From the NCBI RefSeq assembly GCF_009866655.1, contig NZ_CP047420.1, positions 2,728,001 through 2,792,000 of the forward strand: DNA of 64,000 nucleotides. The letters run 5' to 3'. The position numbers and the translations under genes were made by a program. Shown in pieces: positions 33,213 through 40,440 of the stretch. The stretch comes from Rathayibacter sp. VKM Ac-2804. Lineage in GTDB: Bacteria; Actinomycetota; Actinomycetes; Actinomycetales; Microbacteriaceae. How positions within the stretch are numbered: position 1 is the first letter of the stretch; every line of letters begins with the position of its first letter. The notes under the pieces are model-generated. The model was given only the letters and a program-made list of their open reading frames with translations, did no database searches and was not told where the DNA came from.

Positions 33213-33433
33213 GCTCACGAGTCTGCGCGCTGCGGGACGGGGGTGCCACGGGTTGCGCGGGGAGCGGACGCGGGGGCCGTGTGGCGGCGGGGGGCACGGT
33301 GGGGGTGGTCCGATCTGCAGGTGATCCGAGGGAAGCAGCACCCCCGTGCGCGGGTGGGAGGGCTCTCGCCGTCGCGTCGCCTGTAGATCGGACGGACGGT
33401 GCGGGCCTCGGGGAGGCGGAGGCGGGAGTGTCA
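33213..33433. promoter_or_regulatory. intergenic region with 14-bp inverted repeat
   Basis: The divergent promoter region between the DUF2256 gene and the flavin reductase. It contains GTCCGATCTGCAGG (33308-33321) and its inverse CCTGTAGATCGGAC (33380-33393), 13 of 14 positions paired plus one G-T, with a 58-bp spacer that includes GCAGCACCCCCGTGC. It may be an operator or part of a structured transcript. Nothing coding is seen. Confidence 0.45.
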
Positions 33434-33547
33434 TACTCCGCAATGAGGCGAGCGGCCCCTGCCCGGTGCGACAGGCTGGAGGGGCTGCGCTGCGGCGCGA
33501 GGGCGGGCCCGTTCCGCGCCGCCACCCCGATCGATCTGGAGTCTCCG
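33434..33547 (+). promoter_or_regulatory. structured 5' leader of the flavin reductase gene
   Basis: A TATACT-like CATACT (33434-33439) would place a transcript start near 33446, leaving about 100 nt before ATG 33548. That stretch can fold into two stable hairpins. One pairs GCGGCCCCT (about 33451-33459) with AGGGGCTGC (about 33480-33488), with a small inner GCC/GGC stem. The other pairs GCGGCGCG (about 33492-33499) with CGCGCCGC (about 33516-33523). The leader also stays open in frame with the gene ([11 protein letters not shown]...). It does not match a riboswitch consensus I can recall. Candidate regulatory RNA only. Confidence 0.4.
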
Positions 33548-34123
33548 ATGAGCCGTGAGAACCTCGCCACCACGTCCGAGTCCACGCCCGCGGGCGACCC
33601 GCGGCCGCACGCGGCCTTCGCCGGGCTCTCGCCCGCGGACTTCAAGCTCGCGTTCCGCAACCACGCCGCGGGGGTCGCGCTGATCACGGCCGATCCGGGG
33701 ACCGGACCGGTCGCGCTCACCGCGACCTCGGTCTTCTCGGTGAGCGCGGAGCCGCCGCTGTTCGTCTTCTCGCTGTCGTCGGCCTCGTCCAGCTCGCCGG
33801 CCATCCAGGCGTCGGAGACCCTCGTCGTGCACCTGCTCGGAGCCGAGCAGCTCGACCTCGCCCGCCTCGGCTCGACCAGCGGCATCGACCGCTTCGCCGA
33901 CACCTCGATCTGGTCGCGGCTGCCGACCGGCGAGCCGTACTTCCCCGGCGCGTCCGCGTGGATCCGCGGCACCGTCATCAACCGCATGGAGGCCGGCTCG
34001 TCGACCATCGTCGCCGTGCACGCCCTCGAGGCGCACGTCCCCGACGACTCCGACGCCACCGCGCCGCTGGTGTACCACAACCGCACGTGGCACCACCTCG
34101 GCGAGCACTCCCGCCTGGGCTGA
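33548..34123 (+). CDS. flavin reductase family protein
   Basis: A 191-residue split-barrel flavin reductase-like (FMN-binding) protein. Seen: [20 protein letters not shown], the FMN-contacting [39 protein letters not shown], and the C-terminal [13 protein letters not shown], all standard in the HpaC/SnaC-like family. It would supply reduced FMN to a two-component monooxygenase; the SsuD-like and other LLM enzymes of this window are possible partners (inference), though none is adjacent. ATG 33548 is taken as start; an in-frame ATG at 33442 would add 35 basic residues unlike the family. Confidence 0.88.
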   Translation: MSRENLATTSESTPAGDPRPHAAFAGLSPADFKLAFRNHAAGVALITADPGTGPVALTATSVFSVSAEPPLFVFSLSSASSSSPAIQASETLVVHLLGAEQLDLARLGSTSGIDRFADTSIWSRLPTGEPYFPGASAWIRGTVINRMEAGSSTIVAVHALEAHVPDDSDATAPLVYHNRTWHHLGEHSRLG

Positions 34124-34152
34124 CGCCCGCGGGCGGCCGGCCCATTCCTCAA

Positions 34153-34439
34153 AAGTTGCGGTAGTCGAGCGCGACTACCGCAACTTCGGAGGAGTCGACG
34201 GCGGAGCCGACGCGCAAGGCCGCGAGCACGCAAAAAGTTGTCGTACTCGAGCGGCCACTACGACAACTCCTGCGGACCCGACGCGACGCAGGCGCACGCG
34301 GCGCCGGCGAGCAAGCAGAAGTTGCGGTAGCCGGGCGCGACTACCGCAACTTCTGAGGAGTCGGCGGCGCCGACCGCGGCCGCGGCCGTGAGTGCGCAGA
34401 AGTCGTCGTACTCGAGCGGCCGCTAGGACAAGTTCTGCG
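34153..34439. repeat. periodic array of four hairpins, two alternating types
   Basis: Hairpin 1: AAGTTGCGGTAGTCG 34153-34167 with its complement 34172-34186 (15 bp perfect). Hairpin 2: AGTTGTCGTA 34236-34245 with 34259-34268. Hairpin 3: CAGAAGTTGCGGTAG 34316-34330 with 34341-34355 (15 bp). Hairpin 4: CGCAGAA 34395-34401 with 34433-34439, degenerate inside. Centres are 81-84 bp apart. Types 1 and 3 share GTTGCGGTAG; types 2 and 4 share GTCGTACTCGAGCGGCC. So the array is a diverged duplication of a unit of about 166 bp with two hairpins. Confidence 0.85.
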
Positions 34440-34623
34440 GAGTGAGCGGTGAGCGGGGCTCTCGGACGATGTTCTGGTCTCGGGTGGGTCTACTTGGAAG
34501 AGATGCATGCAGACATGCTGGTCGAGTAGCCCCGGCAGGGGCGTATCGAGACCCACCACCGCAAGGACGCCGGTCTCTTCCCCGCCCTGCGCTGGCGCCG
34601 AAGGCGCCCCCTCCGCTCGATAC

Positions 34624-34751
34624 GCGCTCCGCGCTGCTCGACCGGCAGAGGGGGTGCGCTCCGCGCTGCTCGACCGGCAGAGGGGGTGCGCTCCGCGCTG
34701 CTCGACCGGCAGAGGGGGTGCGCTGCGCGCTGCTCGACCAGCAGGAGGGGG
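34624..34751 (+). repeat. four tandem 32-bp repeats
   Basis: Units at 34624-34655, 34656-34687 and 34688-34719 are identical (GCGCTCCGCGCTGCTCGACC plus GGCAGAGGGGGT); the fourth (34720-34751) has five or so differences. The core CTGCTCGACC(G/A)GCA is the right half of the GTCTCGATACG family. There are no spacers, so it is not CRISPR. Confidence 0.92.
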
Positions 34752-35606
34752 CTAGGCGTGCGGGCCCGTGGCGACGGGGCGGGCGGCCGTGTTCGACCAC
34801 TGGGACCAGGAGCCGGGGTAGAGGGCGGGGGCGAAGCCGGCGAGGGTGAGGGCGACGGCGTCGGCGGCGGCGGTCACTCCGGAGCCGCAGTAGACGCCGA
34901 CGGGGGCGTCCGAGCGGACGCCGATCGACTCGAAGCGCGTGCGCAGGGCGGCGCCGTCGAGGAAGCGGCCGTCGGCGTCGACGTTCTCCGTCGCGGGGGC
35001 GTTCCGGGCGCCGGGGATGTGGCCGGCGCGGGGGTCGATCGGCTCGACGTCGCCGCGGTAGCGCTCGGGGGCGCGGGCGTCGAGCAGCACGCCGGTGGAC
35101 GGCAGCGCGGCGGCCTCGTCGATGTCGAGCACCGGCAGGGCGCCGTAGGCCAGCTCGACGTCGCCCGCGACCGGCGTCACGGGGCCGGCCTCGAGGGCAC
35201 GACCCGAGCCGGTCCAGGCGCGCAGCGAGCCGTCGAGCAGGCGCACGTCGGCGACTCCGGCGGCGCGCAGCAGCCACCAGGCGCGCGCGGAGGAGAGGTT
35301 CTTCAGGTCGTCGTAGACCACGACGGCCTGCCCCTGGCGCAGTCCCCAGCCGCGCGCCGCCTCCTGCAGCGCCTCGATCGGGGGCAGCGGGTGGCGGCCG
35401 TCCTCGGGGGCGGCGTGCGCGGCGAGCTCGTGGTCGAGGTCGACGTACACGGCACCGGGGATGTGGCCCTCCGAGTACGCGGGGCGGCCGTCGGGCCGGT
35501 CGAGGCGCCAGCGCACGTCGAGGACGAGCGGGGGCTCGGGCGACGCGAGCGCCGCCTCCAGCTCGTCGGGGGTGACGAGCACGTCGGAGCGGAGGGTGGT
35601 GGTCAT
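34752..35606 (-). CDS. thiosulfate/3-mercaptopyruvate sulfurtransferase
   Basis: A 284-residue protein with two rhodanese domains. The first, inactive one has VLDVRWRLDRPDG, YSEGHIPGAVYVDLDHELA; the second has LLDARAPERYRGDVEPIDPR, AGHIPGARNAPATENV and the active-site loop VYCGSGVTA with the persulfide cysteine. CGSGVTA is typical of thiosulfate or mercaptopyruvate sulfurtransferases. Cytosolic. It closes the leftward organosulfur-type cluster, where it could accept or detoxify released sulfur (inference). ATG 35606 has GAGAGGA upstream; a GTG at 35633 overlapping the oxidase stop is the alternative. The gene ends one base from the tandem-repeat array. Confidence 0.92.
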   Translation of the reverse strand: MTTTLRSDVLVTPDELEAALASPEPPLVLDVRWRLDRPDGRPAYSEGHIPGAVYVDLDHELAAHAAPEDGRHPLPPIEALQEAARGWGLRQGQAVVVYDDLKNLSSARAWWLLRAAGVADVRLLDGSLRAWTGSGRALEAGPVTPVAGDVELAYGALPVLDIDEAAALPSTGVLLDARAPERYRGDVEPIDPRAGHIPGARNAPATENVDADGRFLDGAALRTRFESIGVRSDAPVGVYCGSGVTAAADAVALTLAGFAPALYPGSWSQWSNTAARPVATGPHA

Positions 35607-35629
35607 GTCGGTCCTCTCGAGGGGTGCGC

Positions 35630-36958
35630 TCACAGCGCGGTACCGGGATTCAGGATGCCCTGCGGATCGAAGACCCGCTGCACCGCGCGCTGCAGGGCGA
35701 CGACGTCGGGGCCGAGCTCGCGGCGGGCCCAGTCGCGCTTGAGGGCGCCGACGCCGTGCTCGCCGCTGACGGTGCCGCCGAGCTCGAGGGCGAGGGCGAA
35801 GACGGCCTCGGCCGCGGCGTCGGCCTGGCGGCGGGACTGCTCGGAGTCGTCGCGCAAGCGGATGATCGGGTGCAGATTGCCGTCACCCGCGTGCGCGAAG
35901 ACGTAGACGTCGGCGCCGGTGTCCGCGGCGATCGCGTGCACGCGGCGGATCGCCTCGGCGAGACGGGAGCGGGGCACGGCGATGTCCTCGATCAGCACGC
36001 GGCCGCGGGCCTCGATCGCGGGCAGGGCGTCGCGGCGGGCGCTCGCGAGGGCGAGCCCCTCGGCCGGGTCGAGGGTGGTCTCGACGCTGAGCGCGGTGGC
36101 GGCGAGCACCGCGCCCACCTCGGCGATCTCCTCGGCGGCGCCGAAGCCGTCGGTCTGCACCAGGAGGAAGGCGCCGCCGCGGCCGGCCAGGCTGGAGCCG
36201 CGCAGGGCGTCGATGGCTTCGAGCGTGCGGTCGTCGACCAGCTCGAGGACGCTCGGGCGCAGTCCGGCACGGGCGAGGGCGACGGCGGCCTCGGCGCCCG
36301 CGGCCACGTCGGCGAAGAACGCGGCGGCGGTCGCGGTCGCCCGCGGCCGGGGCAGCAGGCGGAGGGTCGCGCCGACCACCACGCCGAGACTGCCCTCGGA
36401 GCCGACGACGAGGGCGGTGAGGTCGAGGCCGACGACGCCCTTCACAGTGTCGCGGCCGAGGTGGACGAGCGAGCCGTCGGCCAGGACGACGTCGAGGGCG
36501 AGGACGGCGTCGCGCGTGACTCCGTACTTCGCGCCGCGCAGGCCGCCGGCGTTGGTGGCGATGGTGCCGCCGATCGTCGCGATCTCGACGCTGCCGGGGT
36601 CCGGGGCGTAGAGGAGGCCGTGCACGGCAGCGGCGCGGTCGAGGTCGGCGGTGATGACGCCCGGCTCGACCCGGGCGACGCCGTCGACGGGGTCGATCTC
36701 GAGGATGCGGTCCAGGCCCGAGACGTCGAGGACGAGGACGCCCTCCCCCGCGCTGGCGCCGCCGGCGAGTCCGGAGGCGGCGCCGCGGGTGACGACGGGG
36801 ATGCCGTGGGCGGAGGCGCGCCGGAGCGCGGCGCGGACGTCGTCGACCGAGCGGGCGCGCACGACGCCGAGCGGGGTGCCGCCGGGCGACCAGCCGGAGC
36901 GGTCGGCGGTGGGGACGTCGCGCTCCAGGAGCACCGGAGCGGGGGCGAGCGCGCTCAC
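35630..36958 (-). CDS. FAD-linked oxidase (GlcD/D-2-hydroxyacid dehydrogenase-like)
   Basis: A 442-residue flavoprotein of the VAO/PCMH family, close to glycolate oxidase subunit GlcD and D-lactate dehydrogenases. The FAD-binding half contains GIPVVTRGAASGLAGGASAG, PDPGSVEIATIGGTIATNAG and VVGSEGSLGVVVGATLRLLP; the C-terminal cap has FAHAGDGNLHPIIRL and the signature GGTVSGEHGVGALKR. It should oxidise a 2-hydroxyacid to a 2-ketoacid at the membrane face or in cytosol. The GTG start at 36958 overlaps the hydrolase stop (GTGA). Its substrate in this cluster may be a carbon skeleton freed from the sulfur compound (inference). Confidence 0.92.
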   Translation of the reverse strand: MSALAPAPVLLERDVPTADRSGWSPGGTPLGVVRARSVDDVRAALRRASAHGIPVVTRGAASGLAGGASAGEGVLVLDVSGLDRILEIDPVDGVARVEPGVITADLDRAAAVHGLLYAPDPGSVEIATIGGTIATNAGGLRGAKYGVTRDAVLALDVVLADGSLVHLGRDTVKGVVGLDLTALVVGSEGSLGVVVGATLRLLPRPRATATAAAFFADVAAGAEAAVALARAGLRPSVLELVDDRTLEAIDALRGSSLAGRGGAFLLVQTDGFGAAEEIAEVGAVLAATALSVETTLDPAEGLALASARRDALPAIEARGRVLIEDIAVPRSRLAEAIRRVHAIAADTGADVYVFAHAGDGNLHPIIRLRDDSEQSRRQADAAAEAVFALALELGGTVSGEHGVGALKRDWARRELGPDVVALQRAVQRVFDPQGILNPGTAL

Positions 36959-37668
36959 TCCGCGAGCCGCTCGATGACGGGCGCGGCGACGGCCGACGCC
37001 TTCACCCGCTCGAGGAACAGGATCACCGTCGCCGCGGCCGAGCGGTGCGTCGCGTCGTTCAGCGCGTCGTGGCGGCCGTCGGCGAGCACGTGGATCTCGG
37101 CCCGTGGGGCGGTGCGGTAGACGGCGACCGCCTCCGCGAGCGGGCTGATCGCGTCGGCCGCGCCGTGCAGCGCGAGCAGCGGGACGGTGACGGCACTGGC
37201 GGCGACGGCGAGCAGCTCGGGCGGCAGGGCGGCGTCGCGCGCGGCGGAGTCGGTCTCGCGCTCGAGGACGCCGGCGTGGTTCGGGCAGGCGGTCCGCTCG
37301 CCGATCCCCCCGCCGCTCTCGGCGCGCACGGGCAGTCCGGCGAGGACGACGGCGTCGACGGGCTCCGTCGCGGCGAGCTCAAGGGCGACCGCCGCGCCGG
37401 CGTCGGAGCCGACGAGGACGAGCGGCGCGATGGTCGAGGGGTCGCGGAGGAGGGCGAGCGCGGCGTCCCGGACGCCGGCGGCCGTCGCGTCGCCGAGGGC
37501 GCGGACGCGGTACGCGTCGCGGGCGATGCGGGCGCCGAAGCGCTCGTAGACGGCGGGGGTCTCGCCGCGGCCGCCGAGGACGACCAGGGTGCCGCGCGGA
37601 GCGATGCCTTCGGGCTCGTCGAAGGCACGGGCGGCGCGCGCGGCGGTGGGCGGGTGGGTGAGGGTCAT
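36955..37668 (-). CDS. alpha/beta-hydrolase-fold protein with atypical nucleophile elbow
   Basis: A 237-residue protein of the alpha/beta-hydrolase fold: TLVVLGGRGETPAVYERFGA (oxyanion region), the elbow LVLVGSDAGAAVALELAA, the acid region PLLALHGAADAISPLAEAV, and the histidine in LADGRHDALNDATHR. The elbow reads G-S-D-A-G, placing Asp where Ser normally stands. Asp nucleophiles occur in dehalogenases and epoxide hydrolases of this fold, so the chemistry may differ from an esterase. ATG 37668 has GGAGTC upstream. It couples by GTGA to the oxidase. The preceding panE-like gene is separated by 109 bp containing repeat elements. Confidence 0.82.
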   Translation of the reverse strand: MTLTHPPTAARAARAFDEPEGIAPRGTLVVLGGRGETPAVYERFGARIARDAYRVRALGDATAAGVRDAALALLRDPSTIAPLVLVGSDAGAAVALELAATEPVDAVVLAGLPVRAESGGGIGERTACPNHAGVLERETDSAARDAALPPELLAVAASAVTVPLLALHGAADAISPLAEAVAVYRTAPRAEIHVLADGRHDALNDATHRSAAATVILFLERVKASAVAAPVIERLAE

Positions 37669-37812
37669 GGGAGGGACTCCTTGTTCGGGCGGGCGAGAGG
37701 GTGGGTGTTCGGAGGGAGGTGGGTCTCGATACGCCCCTGCGGGGCTACTCGACCAGCATGCAAGCGCCCCTGCGGGGCTACTCGACCAGCATGGAAGCGG
37801 CTTCGCGGGGGT
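37669..37812. repeat. three partial GTCTCGATACG-family repeats overlapping a gene end
   Basis: A full element (37722-37760, GTCTCGATACGCCCCTGCGGGG then CTACTCGACCAGCATG) is followed by a truncated copy (37765-37796, GCGCCCCTGCGGGGCTACTC GACCAGCATG-type) and a degenerate third (37800-37826, GGCTTCGCGGGGGTGCTCGACCAGC). The second and third copies form the last codons of the reductase gene that ends at 37778. Confidence 0.85.
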
Positions 37813-38800
37813 GCTCGACCAGCCTGGACGCGGGATCGAGCGGGTCAGCGAGCAGGTCTGCGAGCGCGAGCGGCGCGACGGCCGCGGCGCGGCCGCGGAG
37901 GCCGAGCAGGAGCTGCAGGCGCTCGTTGACGGGGGCGGGCACGCCGGCGCGGCGGGCGAGCAGCACGATCTCGCCGGTGAGGTGGTCGATCTCGCTGCTC
38001 GTGCCACGGGCGGCGCTCTGCCAGGTGGACAGCCGGCCGGCGGTGTGACCGGGCACGGGATCGACGGCGAGGCGGGTGCCGTCGTCGGGGGCGACCGCCG
38101 GCCCGTTCGCGGCGAGGACGGCGCGCGCCTCCGCGACGAGCAGGTCGCGCGCGGCGGCGCGCTGCTCGGCCGGGCCCTCGAACAGGTCGAGGCCGTTGGC
38201 CGCGTTGACGAGCAGCTTGCGGGCCTTCCAGGCGCCGATGTCGGGCACGGCGCGGGCGGCGAAGCCGGCGCTCCGGAGGATCGCGGCGAACTCCTCCGCC
38301 CGCGGGTCGGCGGCGTCGGGGTGCCGGCCGATCCAGAGCACGCCGACGGTCGGGAAGGAGGGCGAGACGACCTCGCCGGGCACCAGGAAGCTCGCGGCGA
38401 TGCCGATCGACACCCCGTAGACCGCGGCGAAGCGGCGCAGCGCGCTGTCCTCGGTGGCGAGTCCGTTCTGCAGGGTCAGCACCGGCAGCTCGGCGCCGGC
38501 CCCGCCCCCGGCGAGCGGCGTCCAGGCCCACTCGGCGAGCGCCGCCTCCGCGTCCTGCGCCTTCACCGCGAGCACGAGGACGTCGCCGCGCGCGGGCGCC
38601 GCCTCCGCCGGGCCAGCGGCGACGGGCAGCCGCACGATCTCCTCGCCCCCGGGCCGGCGCACGCGCAGCCCGTTCTCGCGGAGGAGCCGCAGGTGCTCCC
38701 CGCGCGCCACGAGCACGACCGGCTGCCCGGCCAGGTGCAGCTGCGCGGCGAGGACGGAGCCGACGGCCCCGCCGCCGATCACGAGGAAGCGGCCGCTCAC
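37778..38800 (-). CDS. ketopantoate reductase family protein (PanE/ApbA-like)
   Basis: A 340-residue NADP-dependent reductase. The Rossmann motif is RFLVIGGGAVGSVLAAQLHL, followed by VLVLAVKAQDAEAALAEWAW, LPVLTLQNGLATEDSALRRF, and the family lysine region GAWKARKLLVNAANGLDLFE; the C-terminal domain has SEIDHLTGEIVLLARRAGVP, APVNERL. True PanE makes pantoate, but many paralogues reduce other 2-ketoacids, and this one is embedded in a transporter-monooxygenase cluster. GTG 38800 overlaps the ATPase stop. The last 14 residues (RLVEHPREAASMLVE) are encoded by intergenic repeat DNA, which also supplies the stop codon. Confidence 0.85.
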   Translation of the reverse strand: MSGRFLVIGGGAVGSVLAAQLHLAGQPVVLVARGEHLRLLRENGLRVRRPGGEEIVRLPVAAGPAEAAPARGDVLVLAVKAQDAEAALAEWAWTPLAGGGAGAELPVLTLQNGLATEDSALRRFAAVYGVSIGIAASFLVPGEVVSPSFPTVGVLWIGRHPDAADPRAEEFAAILRSAGFAARAVPDIGAWKARKLLVNAANGLDLFEGPAEQRAAARDLLVAEARAVLAANGPAVAPDDGTRLAVDPVPGHTAGRLSTWQSAARGTSSEIDHLTGEIVLLARRAGVPAPVNERLQLLLGLRGRAAAVAPLALADLLADPLDPASRLVEHPREAASMLVE

Positions 38801-40440
38801 GGGCGCACCGCCGCTCGGCCGGGGATCGCCGCGAGCAGGGTGCGGGTGTACTCCGCCGCGGGCGCGCCGAAGACGCGGGCGGTGGTGCCTGCCTCCTGCA
38901 CCCGCCCGCGGTCGAGGACGACGACCTCGTGGGAGACCTCGGCGACGACGGCGAGGTCGTGCGAGACGAAGAGGTAGGCGACGCCGAGGTCGCGCTGCAG
39001 CTCGACCAGGAGCTCGAGGATCTGCGCCTGCACGGACACGTCCAGCGCGGAGACCGGCTCGTCGAGGAGCACGAGGTCCGGGCCGAGGGCGAGCGCGCGG
39101 GCGATCGCGACGCGCTGGCGCTGACCGCCGGAGAGCTCGGCCGGCAGCCGGGAGAGGAAGGAGCCGGGCAGCCCGACCCGGTCGAGCAGCTCGCGGGCGC
39201 GCTCCAGCCGCGAGGCGCGGTCGCCGATCCGGAAGGAGACCAGCGGCTCGACGACCGACTCCAGCACCGTGAAGCGCGGGTCGAGCGCGGCGGACGGGTT
39301 CTGCTGCACCAGCTGGATCCGCCGGCGCAGCGGCCGCCACTGCCGGTCGCTCGCCGCGGTGAGGTCCTCCCCCTCCACGAGCACCCGGCCGCTCGACGCC
39401 CGCTCGAGGCCGAGAGCGATCCGCAGCGCGGTCGTCTTGCCCGAGCCCGACTCCCCCACCAGCGCGAGGGTCTGCCCCGCGCGGATCGAGAAGGAGACGT
39501 CGTCGAGCGCGCGGTACGGCGGGCGGCGGCCCGGCAGCGCGAAGTCCTTGACGACGTTCTCGACCCGGACGATCTCCGGAGCGGGCTCGACGTGCTCGAA
39601 GCGCGGCACGAGCTCGCCGCCGAGTCCGGGCGCCGCCGCGAGCAGCTCGCGGGTGTACTCCTCCCTCGGCGCGACCAGGATCTGCGCGGGCGGGCCCTGC
39701 TCGACCACCTTGCCCTCCCGCAGCACGAGGACGCGGTCGGCCCGGTCGGCGGCGACGGCGAGGTCGTGGGTGATGATCAGCAGCGCGATGCCCTGCTCGC
39801 GGACGAGCGACTGCAGGTGGTCGAGCAGGCGCTTCTGCACGGTGACGTCGAGGGCCGAGGTCGGCTCGTCGGCGATGATCAGCCGCGGCCGGCCGGCCAG
39901 CGCGATCGCGATCAGCGCCCGCTGGCGCAGCCCGCCGGACAGCTCGTGCGGGTACTGCCGGGCGCGCAGCTCCGGATCGTCGATGCCCGACTGCCGCAGC
40001 GCCTCGAGCACCTCGGCGTCGACGGAGCGGCGGTCGACGCCGCGCAGGCGCACCGCCTCCGCCACCTGGGCGCCGATGCGCAGCGTCGGGTTCAGCCCGA
40101 CCATCGGGTCCTGCGGGACGAGGCCGACGAACCGCCCGCGCAGGTGCCGGAGCCGCTTCTCCGCCGCGTGCGTCACGTCCTCGCCGGCGAGCGCGATCGA
40201 CCCGCCGGTGATCCGGCCGCCGGAGGGCAGCAGGCCGAGCACAGCGTTCGCGGTCGTCGACTTGCCCGAGCCGGACTCGCCGACCACGGCGACGATCTCG
40301 CCGGGCGCGATCTCGAGCGAGACCTCGTGCACGACGGTGCGCTCGCCGTAGGCGACGCTGAGCCGGTCGAGCCGCACGAGCGGGCCGGCCGCGGCGGGGC
40401 CGGCCGCGGCGGACCCGGCGGCAACAACGGCGGCGCTCAT
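38797..40440 (-). CDS. fused dipeptide-type ABC transporter ATPase (DppD-DppF)
   Basis: A 547-residue protein with two complete ABC ATPases. First: Walker A VVGESGSGKSTTANAVLG, signature HELSGGLRQRALIA, Walker B LIIADEPTSALDVTVQ. Second: VGESGSGKTTALRIALG, LSGGQRQRVAIARALALG, LVLLDEPVSALDVSVQ. This is the peptide/nickel/oligopeptide subgroup, with DppD and DppF on one chain, common in actinobacteria. An Ala/Gly-rich N-terminal tail of about 18 residues precedes the first domain. ATG 40440 overlaps the permease stop (ATGA). It energises the importer formed with the two permeases and binding protein upstream in the operon. Confidence 0.95.
   Translation of the reverse strand: MSAAVVAAGSAAAGPAAAGPLVRLDRLSVAYGERTVVHEVSLEIAPGEIVAVVGESGSGKSTTANAVLGLLPSGGRITGGSIALAGEDVTHAAEKRLRHLRGRFVGLVPQDPMVGLNPTLRIGAQVAEAVRLRGVDRRSVDAEVLEALRQSGIDDPELRARQYPHELSGGLRQRALIAIALAGRPRLIIADEPTSALDVTVQKRLLDHLQSLVREQGIALLIITHDLAVAADRADRVLVLREGKVVEQGPPAQILVAPREEYTRELLAAAPGLGGELVPRFEHVEPAPEIVRVENVVKDFALPGRRPPYRALDDVSFSIRAGQTLALVGESGSGKTTALRIALGLERASSGRVLVEGEDLTAASDRQWRPLRRRIQLVQQNPSAALDPRFTVLESVVEPLVSFRIGDRASRLERARELLDRVGLPGSFLSRLPAELSGGQRQRVAIARALALGPDLVLLDEPVSALDVSVQAQILELLVELQRDLGVAYLFVSHDLAVVAEVSHEVVVLDRGRVQEAGTTARVFGAPAAEYTRTLLAAIPGRAAVRP

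Larger units (their letters stand above)
34124..34751. repeat. non-coding region of hairpin array and tandem repeats
   Basis: About 630 bp without a gene, between the flavin reductase and the sulfurtransferase stop. In order: a four-hairpin array (34153-34439), an ordinary stretch (34440-34511), one inverted GTCTCGATACG-family element (34515-34553, CATGCTGGTCGAGTAGCC...GTATCGAGACCC), and four 32-bp tandem units (34624-34751). It is the densest repeat region of the window and marks the left end of the organosulfur-type cluster. Confidence 0.9.

Noticed and set aside
33346..33547. Upstream in-frame extension of the flavin reductase from ATG 33442
   Set aside because: The added residues are basic and unlike the family; the DNA looks like a structured leader. 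Kept as a regulatory candidate instead.
34153..34439. Possible CRISPR or tRNA cluster from regularly spaced palindromes
   Set aside because: Spacing of about 82 bp and two alternating hairpin types do not fit CRISPR repeats, and no cloverleaf with TTCGA/CCA features can be drawn.
34624..34751. Possible CRISPR array
   Set aside because: The 32-bp units are directly adjacent with no spacers, and no cas gene is present in the window.
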